Notes: a model not told the origin generated them from the letters alone. A stretch of DNA of 64,000 nt from Portibacter marinus (GCF_021533195.1 NZ_JAJNKB010000007.1:124001-188000); one strand, 5' to 3'. Numbered from the stretch's first letter, positions 36,359-45,606 are shown. Program-made: numbers and translations.

Positions 36359-36548
36359 GCAAAGTAGAGATGCTTCTATTTCTTCTCCTTTGCTTTCTTA
36401 AAGCGCTAAGTAGCGCCAGACACAATATGATAAGTAAGAAAACGAAAAGAATTTGGGCCAAAAAGGATATGGCGCCGCATATTCCAGAGAAAGCCATAAT
36501 TCCAGTGATAAATAAAATCAGGCTATATGATAACAACCACCTTTTCAT
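36339..36548 (-). CDS. DUF1328-type small membrane protein
   Basis: A 69-residue protein with two hydrophobic helices separated by the glycine-rich family motif (GIMAFSGICGAISFLAQIL then FVFLLIILCLALLSAL), matching YtjA/DUF1328, a widespread stress-associated inner-membrane peptide. The basic C-terminus (RKQRRRNR) faces the cytoplasm. It overlaps the convergent DJ-1 gene by 20 bases. An opposite-strand frame on the same bases is spurious. Confidence 0.75.
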   Translation of the reverse strand: MKRWLLSYSLILFITGIMAFSGICGAISFLAQILFVFLLIILCLALLSALRKQRRRNRSISTLLNKPHI

Positions 36549-36585
36549 TTCATGTGTTTAAACCTGATACTATTAAATATCTGAT

Positions 36586-36921
36586 TTAGTTCGATGAATA
36601 TCGAGCTATTTTATCTAGAATCGTTTTTTTAGAAAACATACCTTCGTGTCTAAACTTCATTTCTGAGTCTTCCAGAAGTATGCAAGTAGGCACTCGCCGG
36701 ATTCGATATTTTTTAGAAATTTCGGGATGTTTTTCTATATCTGCTAAAACGATATTTAAATTGGATTTTTCAGAAGAGATTTTATTAATAATGACTTCGG
36801 TCATAGAAGAAAGACTAGACCATTCGGCGTCAAAAACAAGTAACAGACTTTCATTACCTGCTTTACTATACTTTTTGATAGCTGATAGTGGATCAGTATT
36901 CTTATATCTGGTGTTGCTCAC
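36586..36921 (-). CDS. Thioredoxin-fold protein lacking the CxxC site
   Basis: A 111-residue protein with thioredoxin order: VFDAEWSSLSSM (30-40) where WCGPC is expected, a NIVLADIEKHPEISKKYRI strand-helix, the cis-proline RVPTCILL, and a C-terminal strand/helix. Both catalytic cysteines are serines (WSSLS, residues 34-38), so it cannot do disulphide exchange the usual way. It follows the sigma-54 activator gene by 3 bases in the same direction and is probably co-expressed. A binding or chaperone role is more likely than redox. Confidence 0.78.
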   Translation of the reverse strand: MSNTRYKNTDPLSAIKKYSKAGNESLLLVFDAEWSSLSSMTEVIINKISSEKSNLNIVLADIEKHPEISKKYRIRRVPTCILLEDSEMKFRHEGMFSKKTILDKIARYSSN

Positions 36922-36924
36922 GCT

Positions 36925-38664
36925 TTAAGCTTTAAATTGTTTGGGGTTAATATTTAATTTTTTAATTCTTGATACTAGTGTTTTTCCGTTAATTTTTAAT
37001 AATTCAGCTGCTGAATTTTGACCCGTAATTCTTCCTTTTGCAATCTTAAGTGCATCACTAATGTGGGTCCTTTCCATATCCTCTAATGATAGAAAATGCG
37101 AATTGGTTCCATTCTTGTCAATATTATTCACAGAAAAGAATCCTAAATTTAGTGTATCTGAATCAGATAAAATTACAGATCTCTCAATAATATTTTCTAA
37201 TTCTCTCACATTTCCTGGATAATCATAATCCTCTAATATCTTGACATCACTTTCGAGTACTTTGTTTACTTTTCTTCCAGTCTTTCTGTTTGCTTCTTGT
37301 ATAAAATGTTTGATCAGCAAACTAATGTCTTCCTTCCTTTCACGAAGTGGAATATTATAGATCGGAAAAACATTTAATCTATAAAATAGATCTGATCTGA
37401 ACTTCTTCTCCTTTACCATCTGCTCCAGATTCCTATTGGTAGCGGCGATCACCCTAACATCTATCTTTATAGGTTTTGGATTACCTACTCTTTCGATTTC
37501 ACCTTCCTGCAAAACCCTCAATAATCTGGACTGCATTTCGTATGGCATCTCACCTATTTCATCAAGAAAAATCGTGCCTTTATGTGCCAATTCAAATTTT
37601 CCTATTCTCTGACCTTTAGCATCTGTGAATGCGCCCTTTTCATGTCCGAATAAGATCGATTCTATTAAATTTTCTGGAATAGTAGCACAATTGACTTTAA
37701 CTATAATTTCATTTGACCTATCGCTAAGATTGTATAAAATATTGCAGAGCAATTCTTTACCTGTACCTGTTTCCCCGGTGATCAACACCGTGGAATCTGT
37801 GTCCGCAACTTGAGCGACCTGTCTTAAAACAGCCTTGTATTTTTTTGATTGTGTGACAATGTCATCAAACTTAAAATCTATGAATGCATCGTCGATGATG
37901 ATTTCTTTAGCGACAACTACCTCTCTTTTCAGTCGATCGATTTCGATCATGGCCTGTTCTAAAGGTTTGTCCGTGAGACTCATTCCATCAAGAAGCAAAA
38001 ACTCCAGTCTGAAAAACTCGGTATCCCGGTGTTCCGGATAAATCGATACCCTGGCATATCCCTCTATGAGCTCACCATTGCATTTCATAATCATTCTGAT
38101 GATGTGCTCTTTTCCAGGTTGTAATTTATGAAGGGCTGATGGCAAAGCTCCTATTTCTGGCTCCAGGAAAATGTCTTTCATGTTTTCGGCCTTCAACCTC
38201 AATGCTTTGGCTAGTGGGTTTTTATATGTAGTGGCACCATCCTTATCGAAATAGAAAATAGCATTTGGCGCATAATGGTCGTAAGAAAATTCTTGAGCTA
38301 GAGATTGAAGCGAAGTGGTGGCTTCCCGTATTTGATCTATAAGCTCTAAGATATAAAGGCAGTAAAGGTCATCTTGATGTGAAAAATTTAAATATTGCAC
38401 TTCTGCTCTAAGTTCATTCTCTTGTTCATCAACAATTTCGGTTTTCCTCCTGTGAAGTATATTACAGGATTTTGAGGTCATTGACTTCCATTCTTGGATA
38501 CTCATGTTGGTATCGATTTGTAAAATGGATGTCGGATGCCCAATCAATCTTTGGAGTGAATCAGAGATTATTTGTAATTTTCCTTTTGAATTGACAATGC
38601 AATACATCGACGAAATAGCCTCTGCCAAGCTTGTCAAAGTTGATATTGATTCAAAGTTTGTCAA
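36925..38664 (-). CDS. PAS-domain sigma-54-dependent transcriptional activator
   Basis: A 579-residue orphan bacterial enhancer-binding protein. No receiver; instead two PAS-like regions (about 15-110 and 125-230), a coiled coil, and an AAA+ domain (about 265-500) with Walker A GETGTGKE (297-304), the sigma-54 contact GAFTDA (344-349), Walker B IFLDEIGEM and an arginine-finger region. A Fis-type HTH ends it (ALKIAKGRITGQNSAAELLKI region). It should activate sigma-54 promoters in response to a PAS-sensed signal. It is divergent from the phytochrome gene (129 bases) and precedes a redox-dead thioredoxin-like gene by 3 bases. Confidence 0.93.
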   Translation of the reverse strand: MTNFESISTLTSLAEAISSMYCIVNSKGKLQIISDSLQRLIGHPTSILQIDTNMSIQEWKSMTSKSCNILHRRKTEIVDEQENELRAEVQYLNFSHQDDLYCLYILELIDQIREATTSLQSLAQEFSYDHYAPNAIFYFDKDGATTYKNPLAKALRLKAENMKDIFLEPEIGALPSALHKLQPGKEHIIRMIMKCNGELIEGYARVSIYPEHRDTEFFRLEFLLLDGMSLTDKPLEQAMIEIDRLKREVVVAKEIIIDDAFIDFKFDDIVTQSKKYKAVLRQVAQVADTDSTVLITGETGTGKELLCNILYNLSDRSNEIIVKVNCATIPENLIESILFGHEKGAFTDAKGQRIGKFELAHKGTIFLDEIGEMPYEMQSRLLRVLQEGEIERVGNPKPIKIDVRVIAATNRNLEQMVKEKKFRSDLFYRLNVFPIYNIPLRERKEDISLLIKHFIQEANRKTGRKVNKVLESDVKILEDYDYPGNVRELENIIERSVILSDSDTLNLGFFSVNNIDKNGTNSHFLSLEDMERTHISDALKIAKGRITGQNSAAELLKINGKTLVSRIKKLNINPKQFKA

Positions 38665-38793
38665 TAAAGTGTTTAAAATTTTGTCAAAAACAAGAAAAAT
38701 GAGCTAATTTATCACAAAGTCCTTAATTCGAGCTACATTTGTGAAAATGCAACACCAAATTGCTCGCCTCGATGATTTTAATACAGAGCTTCG

Positions 38794-41007
38794 ATGTTGA
38801 AAGATAATATACCTAGTCTTTATCCAAAAGAATATGACTTACATAATTGTGATAAAGAGCCAATAAAATTAATTAGAAGATTACAATCTTATGCTTCTCT
38901 TTTGGTTATAGATGCAGAATATCATAACTGGCATTTCGTAACAGAGGACCTTTTGCCCTATGTTAAGGATGAGGGGATACAAGGATTCATTGAGGAGGAC
39001 TTAACCGTTTTAAAGAAATTGGAGTTTGACCAAACCTTCGAAGTCAATACATCATTAGGTAAAAGGAGGTTGATAAAACACCAACAGGATGGACTGATCT
39101 ATTTTGAACTAGAAGCCCTAACACCTGAGAATTTCAATTTAGATGAATATCAAAACTCCATACTTCGTCTGACAGAGGATAAGAGCTTACCAGGTTTCTT
39201 TAATGCTGTTCTACAGGAGGTGCGTGTTATTACCGGTTATGATCATATCATGATCTATCAGTTTGATGAAAAATATCATGGTGAAGTCATTGGTGAATTG
39301 AAAACGGAAGAGCGTTCGTCATTTTTAGGACTGCGATTTCCTTCGACTGATATCCCAGAGCAAGCCAGAGCGCTATATTTTCAAGAAATTATTAGGACCA
39401 TTGCAAATGTCGAAAATGAGCAGGTTCCGATTTACAAAAACGCAGATTCTGATTATGATAAAGACCTGAGTTTGATTAACATTCACTCTCGAGGTGTATC
39501 ACCAATCCACCTGGAATATCTATCCAATATGGATGTCAAGGCTTCCTTCAGTGTGGCCATCATAAAGGAAAATAAGCTTTGGGGTCTCATTGCTTGCCAT
39601 CATACAGCACCTAAAGTTATCAATTACAGAACCAGAAAGTGGCTTAAATTCTTATCGAAGTTTATTTCCATGAATTTGGATAAAATGGAGAGTGGTCAAA
39701 TCCAAAATAATTTGTTACAAAAGCAATATCATAAGGATAAAATTTTAAGCAAGATTATTAATTCACCTGATATTGCTAAGACACTTCTAAAGCATTCAAA
39801 TGAACTACTTCAGATCATGGATGCTAAAGGTATTTTGGTAAAAGCAGGAGATTCTATCCAGTACACAAAAAACCTTAGTGACATAGATCATCAAAGACTT
39901 TTTGATTGGCTTGCGGAAAAAGGGTCATTTGATATTTTACATACTTCATCTTCTAAATATTTACTTGCGGACCAGATATTTCACGAAAAATTGGTGGGAT
40001 TAATGATTTTGCAATTATCACAGATTTCTCAGGATTACATCATTTTTACAAGGCCGGAAGAGGTTTCCGAAGTAACTTGGGCGGGTAATCCTAATGAATC
40101 CAAATCTTTTGATAAAGTAAAAGGCCGTTTGACACCGCGAAAATCATTTGAAAGATGGAAAGGGGTTATCAAAGATCAATCTAAACCGTGGAAATCAGAT
40201 GAAATAGAGATTGCCAAAACCATTAAAAATGAGATTAGAGAACTCGTATATAAGAAATACAACGAACTTATATTGGTCAATAAAGAATTAAAGGAGGCCT
40301 ATCAGAACATGGAAAGCTTCTCCTATACCGTAAGTCATGATTTAATGTCTCCTCTTAGATCCATAGATGGCTTCGCTAAGATTTTAGCAGAAGATTATGC
40401 TCATAAGTTTGATGATTACGGTCTCAAATTGATTGGTATGATTCTAGAGAATATTTCTCGAATGAAGGAATTCATTCAAGATATTTTGAATTATTCTAAG
40501 TTTAATAGTAACAAGCTGGAGGTTAGTGAAGTTGATTTAAACGAGCTTATCTCTGAAGTATGGAGTCATTTGGGAAATGAAAAGGATGGGGCAAATTACC
40601 AAATATTGCAAGAAATACCATTGGTATACGGAGACAGACGGCTGTTAAAGCAAGTATTTCAGAATCTCATGACTAATAGCATCAAATATGTGCATCCTGA
40701 AACGCGACCTGAAATTGAGGTGTCATATATTCAGCGGGAGGGTTATGTGGAAGTTCATTTTTCAGATAATGGAATTGGGATACCACGTGGCAAAGAAAAA
40801 GCGGTTTTCGAAGTGTTTAAGCGGATGGTTTCTGATGATGTATATAAGGGGACAGGAGTGGGCTTGGCAATCGTAAAAAAGATTATTGATCGACATGGAG
40901 GCGAGATCAAAGTAGATAAGAAATATAAAAAAGGAGCAAAATTTGTATTAACACTGCCTTCTAATGAAAATTTTGCTGAAATTATGAAGAATAGAAGGAA
41001 AAAATAA
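38794..41007 (+). CDS. Bacteriophytochrome sensor histidine kinase
   Basis: A 737-residue PAS-GAF-PHY-HisKA-HATPase protein. The chromophore cysteine expected in the N-terminal NC-x-x-EPI motif is Cys19 (HNCDKEPIKL), but the following PGxIQPHG part is replaced by IRRLQSYA. The GAF domain keeps the PASDIP-like FPSTDIPEQAR (182-192), His239 in SPIHLEYL and the His pair in LIACHH (268-270). The PHY arm has the PRxSF motif (RLTPRKSFERW, about 445). The kinase phospho-acceptor is His515 in TVSHDLMSPLRS. It senses red/far-red light using biliverdin made by the operon's heme oxygenase. The next gene is a single-domain response regulator, the likely partner. Confidence 0.93.
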   Translation: MLKDNIPSLYPKEYDLHNCDKEPIKLIRRLQSYASLLVIDAEYHNWHFVTEDLLPYVKDEGIQGFIEEDLTVLKKLEFDQTFEVNTSLGKRRLIKHQQDGLIYFELEALTPENFNLDEYQNSILRLTEDKSLPGFFNAVLQEVRVITGYDHIMIYQFDEKYHGEVIGELKTEERSSFLGLRFPSTDIPEQARALYFQEIIRTIANVENEQVPIYKNADSDYDKDLSLINIHSRGVSPIHLEYLSNMDVKASFSVAIIKENKLWGLIACHHTAPKVINYRTRKWLKFLSKFISMNLDKMESGQIQNNLLQKQYHKDKILSKIINSPDIAKTLLKHSNELLQIMDAKGILVKAGDSIQYTKNLSDIDHQRLFDWLAEKGSFDILHTSSSKYLLADQIFHEKLVGLMILQLSQISQDYIIFTRPEEVSEVTWAGNPNESKSFDKVKGRLTPRKSFERWKGVIKDQSKPWKSDEIEIAKTIKNEIRELVYKKYNELILVNKELKEAYQNMESFSYTVSHDLMSPLRSIDGFAKILAEDYAHKFDDYGLKLIGMILENISRMKEFIQDILNYSKFNSNKLEVSEVDLNELISEVWSHLGNEKDGANYQILQEIPLVYGDRRLLKQVFQNLMTNSIKYVHPETRPEIEVSYIQREGYVEVHFSDNGIGIPRGKEKAVFEVFKRMVSDDVYKGTGVGLAIVKKIIDRHGGEIKVDKKYKKGAKFVLTLPSNENFAEIMKNRRKK

Positions 41008-41095
41008 GGCTTTTCAATTTTAGTTTGCCAGTCTGCTAAAATGGTAGAAAATTTTATTTTTGCTATGTTTATAGGATCGATTATTAAGAAGACTA

Positions 41096-41632
41096 ATGAA
41101 TGAAGATATTGTCAATATTTTAGTCATTGACGATTCAAGATTTGATCGTGAATTGATTAAAAGTAAGTTAATAAAACACTTTCCAAATGCCGTTTTCACA
41201 TTTGGCGAAGGAATGGAAGACTATAAGGATAGGGTTTCATGGGTTAAACCGGATGTGATTCTATGTGATTATGATATGAAGGACTGTAACGGTTTGGAAA
41301 TTCTTCTTCTATCAAAAAAATCCTGGGACGTTCCGTTTATTTTTGTTACAGGAGCTTTGAACAATGAGGAAGAAGTAGCTCAGGCTATTTTGAGAGGTGC
41401 GAATGGTTATGTGCTCAAGGATAATTTAGATGACCTTCATATGGTTGTCGAGAAGGCTGTAGAGGAGAATAAAAAGATTAAGGACAAGGAAAGAGATATA
41501 CAAGAAATGTTTGTCCTCATTTCTTTAGATATCGAAAAAATAAGAAACCTGGCCTTTAACAGAGCTTCATACGATGAGATAGTGAACACCACGATCCAAC
41601 TTGAGAATAAACTAGCGAATGTCCAGCAATGA
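41096..41632 (+). CDS. Single-domain response regulator (phytochrome partner)
   Basis: A 178-residue protein with a receiver domain (about 5-125): acidic pair in VIDDSRFDREL, phospho-acceptor Asp58 in VILCDYDMKD, and KDN near the end of the fold. The C-terminal 50 residues are helical, likely a coiled coil, with no DNA-binding domain. It is followed by heme oxygenase with a 14-base overlap and preceded by the phytochrome, so it is the probable phosphotransfer partner of the light sensor. Confidence 0.92.
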   Translation: MNEDIVNILVIDDSRFDRELIKSKLIKHFPNAVFTFGEGMEDYKDRVSWVKPDVILCDYDMKDCNGLEILLLSKKSWDVPFIFVTGALNNEEEVAQAILRGANGYVLKDNLDDLHMVVEKAVEENKKIKDKERDIQEMFVLISLDIEKIRNLAFNRASYDEIVNTTIQLENKLANVQQ

Positions 41633-42191
41633 CATTTTAACCTTACTCCGTGAAAAAACCGCACCATTGCATCAAAAACTTGATGAGGACGGTGTAGGCC
41701 AGTTGATCAAACAAGGCACCTTTAATACAGAGCATTATCATTCCTGGCTTTTGGTGACACATCAGATTAACGCATTCCTTTATTCTGAAAAAGAACATTT
41801 CAAAGATTCTCCCTTTTACAAATACCTTTCTGGAGATTTAGGATTACGATATATACAAGAAGATCATCGCGATTCAGATGATCTTTATCAAACAGTGAGC
41901 GGTGTAGTTGACAGATCATTTCACGATCACATGGACTATATGGTTGCAGTGGCTTATACCTTTCTTGGAAGTACACTTGGTTCTGCATATATATTGAAGT
42001 ACGTGCAAAAAGACATTCCGGAAGCTTCCACTCGTTTTTTAGAATTTATGGTACAACAGATAAAGAATTGGAAACTTTTCAAGAGTGAGCTGCAAGAATA
42101 TGATTTTACTGTTGAACCAGATCAAATCTCAGAGTACGGGCGAGCCCTGTTTAAGCAGATCACCCTCCTTTCGGCTTCAATGAAAAGATGA
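41619..42191 (+). CDS. bphO: Biliverdin-producing heme oxygenase
   Basis: A 190-residue HO-1-fold protein. The proximal haem ligand is His18 in REKTAPLHQKLDE, and the distal kink is the glycine-rich FLGSTLGSAYILK. It opens haem to biliverdin, carbon monoxide and iron; biliverdin is the phytochrome chromophore. Its ATG lies inside the end of the response-regulator gene. Together the three genes form a self-contained light-sensing operon. Confidence 0.93.
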   Translation: MSSNDILTLLREKTAPLHQKLDEDGVGQLIKQGTFNTEHYHSWLLVTHQINAFLYSEKEHFKDSPFYKYLSGDLGLRYIQEDHRDSDDLYQTVSGVVDRSFHDHMDYMVAVAYTFLGSTLGSAYILKYVQKDIPEASTRFLEFMVQQIKNWKLFKSELQEYDFTVEPDQISEYGRALFKQITLLSASMKR

Positions 42192-42273
42192 TATTTAGTC
42201 ACAAGATGATATATCATCTTTTTAAGCTACCAATAATTGTCATAATAAATTGAAATACAATATCTTATGTATT

Positions 42274-42289
42274 TGGCACGCCAATTGAT
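42274..42289 (+). promoter_or_regulatory. Sigma-54-type (-24/-12) promoter
   Basis: TGGCACG, four bases, then TTGAT: the -24 box is perfect and the -12 box differs from TTGCA/T by one base. The spacing is right. The start of transcription would fall near 42301, 33 bases ahead of the 67-codon gene at 42334. An orphan sigma-54 activator is encoded 4 kb away (36925-38664). Confidence 0.6.
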
Positions 42290-42333
42290 ATTGAGTGAGT
42301 ACTTAAACTTTAATTACAATTAATACGAACCGC

Positions 42334-42537
42334 ATGGAAGCACTCGGAATACATTCAAAGAAAAAAGGAAATCATCTTTCGCTCATTCCTGCCAATGCGG
42401 ATGAAAGATTGTTCAGAAAAATAGAAATCAATCCTGGTGTAGTGATCTATGATTTTAACGAAATGGATCTTCAGAATAAAATTGAATCATTGATTTCGCA
42501 ATTTGATCTGGCTTTTAATACAGAGCTTATTCACTAG
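42334..42537 (+). CDS. Small hypothetical protein behind a sigma-54-like promoter
   Basis: A 67-residue protein, charged and soluble-looking, with a short helix near the C-terminus (NKIESLISQFDLAF). I recognise no family. Reality is supported by a well-formed promoter 45 bases upstream and a terminator 140 bases downstream, so the transcript is about 410 bases. It follows the heme-oxygenase gene by 142 bases and may belong to the light-response regulon. Confidence 0.6.
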   Translation: MEALGIHSKKKGNHLSLIPANADERLFRKIEINPGVVIYDFNEMDLQNKIESLISQFDLAFNTELIH

Positions 42538-42679
42538 TCAATCTTTATAAGCAGATTTCAAAAAAAATTGAAACACCATCATATAGCATTGGACATTTCA
42601 GATGAATTAGAAAATTTTTTCTCTTCTGCTGAATATGTAATCATGTAATCAAAAATATTGCAATCCGAATTTATATAAT

Positions 42680-42714
42680 GAGTCAGGCTTTCTAGGGTAG
42701 TCTGGCTCTTTTTT
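42680..42714 (+). terminator. Rho-independent terminator after the small gene
   Basis: GAGTCAGGCT (42680-42689) pairs over its full length with AGTCTGGCTC (42699-42708), followed by six Ts. It ends transcription of the 42334 gene; the hairpin also lies just beyond the end of the convergent minus-strand gene and may serve it too. Confidence 0.8.
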
Positions 42715-44539
42715 ATTCAATTGCGGCTCTATAAGTGCTTTCTCCACCTACGATAGGTAATTTAAGCTTAGTCTTTGATAAATCAATGGTTACCTCAGTT
42801 CCGGGATCCGGCCATAAAGTAAATTCCCGATCACTACCAAATATCATCAAAGCTACCTGTTGACCAGATGAAATAATCTGATCATCTGGCTGTAGTTTGA
42901 ATGAGAAATCATAGAATTGACCCGGAACCAAAGGCTCACTTTCAGATATGGACTTATAGTTTTGTGGGTCCGCCCAGCCTCGTGTAATGATGTTGTCTGT
43001 TATTTTGGCTTGGCTTCCTTCATTCCAGGGTAAGGAGACCAGCCAAACTGATAAGTTAGTCGCCTCCTTACTGCTAGCAAGGCTAATAGTAATAGATGCT
43101 TCGCCTGATAGATGCAGGTCTTCACGCAAGATAGGCGACAAATACAAAAGGCGATGATCGGTAATTTCAGCCTTGGCTAAAGACGCACCATCAAATGAAA
43201 AATTGTCTTCAAAAGTTTCTTTCTGAATGTCACTACTGTAATGTTCAAGAGTCAATTCACCTGCTGCAGGAGCTCCTGGATTTAAATATAAAGTGACATC
43301 TTCAGCGTCTGGATGTGGGTAATCTTCATAGGCAGTAGGATTGTCCTGGTCATCTCCTTCTCTGACGATCCAGGCTTTCGGCAATGTGTCGACGCCATTG
43401 TTCACACCGTGAAGGTACCTGGTGAACCACTTGTTCATGAGAGAGAAAGGTGGAGGGCCACCGTGACCATCTTGATGATAGTAAATCATGTGAGGGATAC
43501 CCATTTTTTTAGCAGCCTCATATATTCTGTAACTATGTTCCGGCATCACATTCCAATCGTTAAATCCATGAGCCATGAACAATGCCGCTTTCATTGGTTC
43601 CAAATCGTTCAGATAGTCTCGACCAGCCCAGAATTCATTGTAATCACCAGTTTTTCGATCCATTCCTTCAGCCATCTCCTTATCTCTCACAGTGGCTCGA
43701 CCGTAGGCTCTTTTAGATTCATCTCCGCTATAAATAAAATCAAAAAGAACGTCGATATCTTCTCCTAAATAGCCACCGGGAGATCGGACCAGACCGTAAG
43801 ATCTATAATAGTGATAATACGATGTATTAGGAGCAATGGGAATAATAGCCTTCAATCCATCGACACCAGTCGTCGCAGCTGCGAGTGGTAAGGTTCCATT
43901 GTAAGAAGTGCCGGTCATGCCAACATTGCCATTCGACCAAAAAGCGTATACTTTTTCTCCTCCCACTCTATCTGAATATCCATTGTCTTTCCCAGCCAAC
44001 CATTCCACTACAGCTTTTGGAGCTAAAGATTCATTATCTCCACCTACAGTTGGCACACCATCTGATAAACCCGTTCCAGGAGAGGAAGAATGGACGACGA
44101 TATAACCTCTTGGCACCCATTTTTCTATCTCACTGTTAGAGATGATAGGACGCTCTCCTTTTCTCACTACCTCAGTAAGAACACGAGGTTCAGCATCTTC
44201 TCCTAATTGATGCCTTACATTCCAAAAGATTCCCGGAGGATCAGCCTGGACTCCCGAGTAATAGGGTGATGAAGCATAAACAACAGGAAGTTTGAGATCT
44301 GTAGAATCCGTTTGTCCAGGCCTCGTGACAGATACATGCATGCGGTCTAATTGACCATCACCATCTGTGTCAAATTCTGTTTCAACCCACAAATCATGGC
44401 GTATCCAGTTACTCATGTCAGCAAATTCTTCTACAACTTGAGCTTCACCATCTTTAATAACAGGGCCAATTTGAGTAAACCCCAAAACGGTATTAAATAA
44501 GAAAAGAGTTATACCAAGATGTTTAATGATTGATTTCAT
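42713..44539 (-). CDS. X-Pro dipeptidyl-peptidase / CocE-type hydrolase
   Basis: A 608-residue S15-family alpha/beta-hydrolase with a signal peptide (to about 22, ending VLGFTQ). The nucleophile Ser212 sits in the elbow GMTGTSYNGTLPL. A cap and the C-terminal jelly-roll domain typical of this family follow (from about 430: EDVTLYLNPGAPAAGEL and ASITISLASSKE). Family members release X-Pro dipeptides or hydrolyse esters outside the cytoplasm. Monocistronic; convergent with the small sigma-54-driven gene. Confidence 0.88.
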   Translation of the reverse strand: MKSIIKHLGITLFLFNTVLGFTQIGPVIKDGEAQVVEEFADMSNWIRHDLWVETEFDTDGDGQLDRMHVSVTRPGQTDSTDLKLPVVYASSPYYSGVQADPPGIFWNVRHQLGEDAEPRVLTEVVRKGERPIISNSEIEKWVPRGYIVVHSSSPGTGLSDGVPTVGGDNESLAPKAVVEWLAGKDNGYSDRVGGEKVYAFWSNGNVGMTGTSYNGTLPLAAATTGVDGLKAIIPIAPNTSYYHYYRSYGLVRSPGGYLGEDIDVLFDFIYSGDESKRAYGRATVRDKEMAEGMDRKTGDYNEFWAGRDYLNDLEPMKAALFMAHGFNDWNVMPEHSYRIYEAAKKMGIPHMIYYHQDGHGGPPPFSLMNKWFTRYLHGVNNGVDTLPKAWIVREGDDQDNPTAYEDYPHPDAEDVTLYLNPGAPAAGELTLEHYSSDIQKETFEDNFSFDGASLAKAEITDHRLLYLSPILREDLHLSGEASITISLASSKEATNLSVWLVSLPWNEGSQAKITDNIITRGWADPQNYKSISESEPLVPGQFYDFSFKLQPDDQIISSGQQVALMIFGSDREFTLWPDPGTEVTIDLSKTKLKLPIVGGESTYRAAIE

Positions 44540-44697
44540 GCAATACTATTTGTCATTTATTTTAATATGAACAAATTTAACATAGATCAATCACTTTCTA
44601 TTAAGCTCCCATCAAATTAATACTGGCTCTCAATATTAAACCTTAACTTTAGAATTGCGTTATTTTGATTATTAACAAAGTAAAAATCCACTAACTT

Positions 44698-45606
44698 ATG
44701 TATATGTTCAGAAGGGACTTCATAAAATTTACCAGTCTTGGTGCCGCCTCACTTTTCTTGCCTCCCCAACTGATTCCTGCTTTAAACATTTCGAAAGTTG
44801 GAGCTTTTACACCGCTTCGAAAAAATGTAGGGTTTTATACAGACAGAGGAGGAACGATCGGATGGATGGTCAATGATGAAGGAGTGGTAGTCATTGACGC
44901 TCAGTTTCCTGAAAGTGCAGAAAATTTAATAGGAGAAATACGGAAACAAACGGATCAAAAGGTCAACTTTCTAATCAATACCCACCACCATGGGGACCAT
45001 ACAGGAGGAAATATCGCCTTCAAGGAAATGACAGAACATGTATTTGCCCATGAAAACTCGAAGGCCAATCAAATGAGAGTGGCCAAAGAGCGTGGAAATG
45101 AAGAAGGTCAATTATACCCTGATATGACCTTCGAGGAGGAATGGAGCAACCAAATAGGAGACGAAACGATTACGTGTAGCTACCACGGTCGAGGACATAC
45201 AAATGGCGACATCATCACCCATTTTGAAAATGCCAACATTGTCCACATGGGAGATCTGGTATTTAACCGGAGGTTTCCTTACATCGATAAATCAGCCGGG
45301 GCACACATAGGAAATTGGATTCATATTCTGGATCATACGGTGAAAAGGTTCGATGAGGATACTATTTTTATCTTTGGACACTCAGGAGAAGGTTTTGAAA
45401 TCACAGGAAGTATAGAAGATGTCAAAGCTTTCACTAATTATTTAGAACAATTGATGCTGGAGGTGGAAAAAGGAATAGAGGCAGGTAAGTCTTTACAGGA
45501 TTTAAAAAAAGAAATGACTGTGGTTAAAGGTGCACCACAATGGAGTGGAAATGGGATAGAAAGAAGTTTAGATGCAGCTTACATGGAATTAACTGAAGGA
45601 GAATGA
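44698..45606 (+). CDS. Metallo-beta-lactamase-fold hydrolase with a Tat-type signal
   Basis: A 302-residue MBL-fold protein. The N-terminus FRRDFIKFTSLGAASLF is a twin-arginine-type signal; the zinc motif HxHxDH is present as NTHHHGDHTGGN (His96, His98, Asp100, His101), with further ligands in YHGRGHTNGD and IFGHSGEG. Such proteins are often annotated quinoprotein-relay-system zinc hydrolases or beta-lactamase-like. It overlaps the OsmC gene by 4 bases, and MetZ follows, suggesting sulphur or persulphide chemistry. An internal ATG at 44704 (MFRRDF) is also possible. Confidence 0.82.
   Translation: MYMFRRDFIKFTSLGAASLFLPPQLIPALNISKVGAFTPLRKNVGFYTDRGGTIGWMVNDEGVVVIDAQFPESAENLIGEIRKQTDQKVNFLINTHHHGDHTGGNIAFKEMTEHVFAHENSKANQMRVAKERGNEEGQLYPDMTFEEEWSNQIGDETITCSYHGRGHTNGDIITHFENANIVHMGDLVFNRRFPYIDKSAGAHIGNWIHILDHTVKRFDEDTIFIFGHSGEGFEITGSIEDVKAFTNYLEQLMLEVEKGIEAGKSLQDLKKEMTVVKGAPQWSGNGIERSLDAAYMELTEGE

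Noticed and set aside
36370-36561. Plus-strand 63-codon frame opposite DUF1328
   Set aside because: The minus-strand frame has the clear DUF1328 pattern; the plus frame does not.
38734-38741. TACATTTG as a -7 promoter element for the phytochrome gene
   Set aside because: The -7 word fits, but no TTG element lies at the required 19-21 base spacing, so I did not call it.
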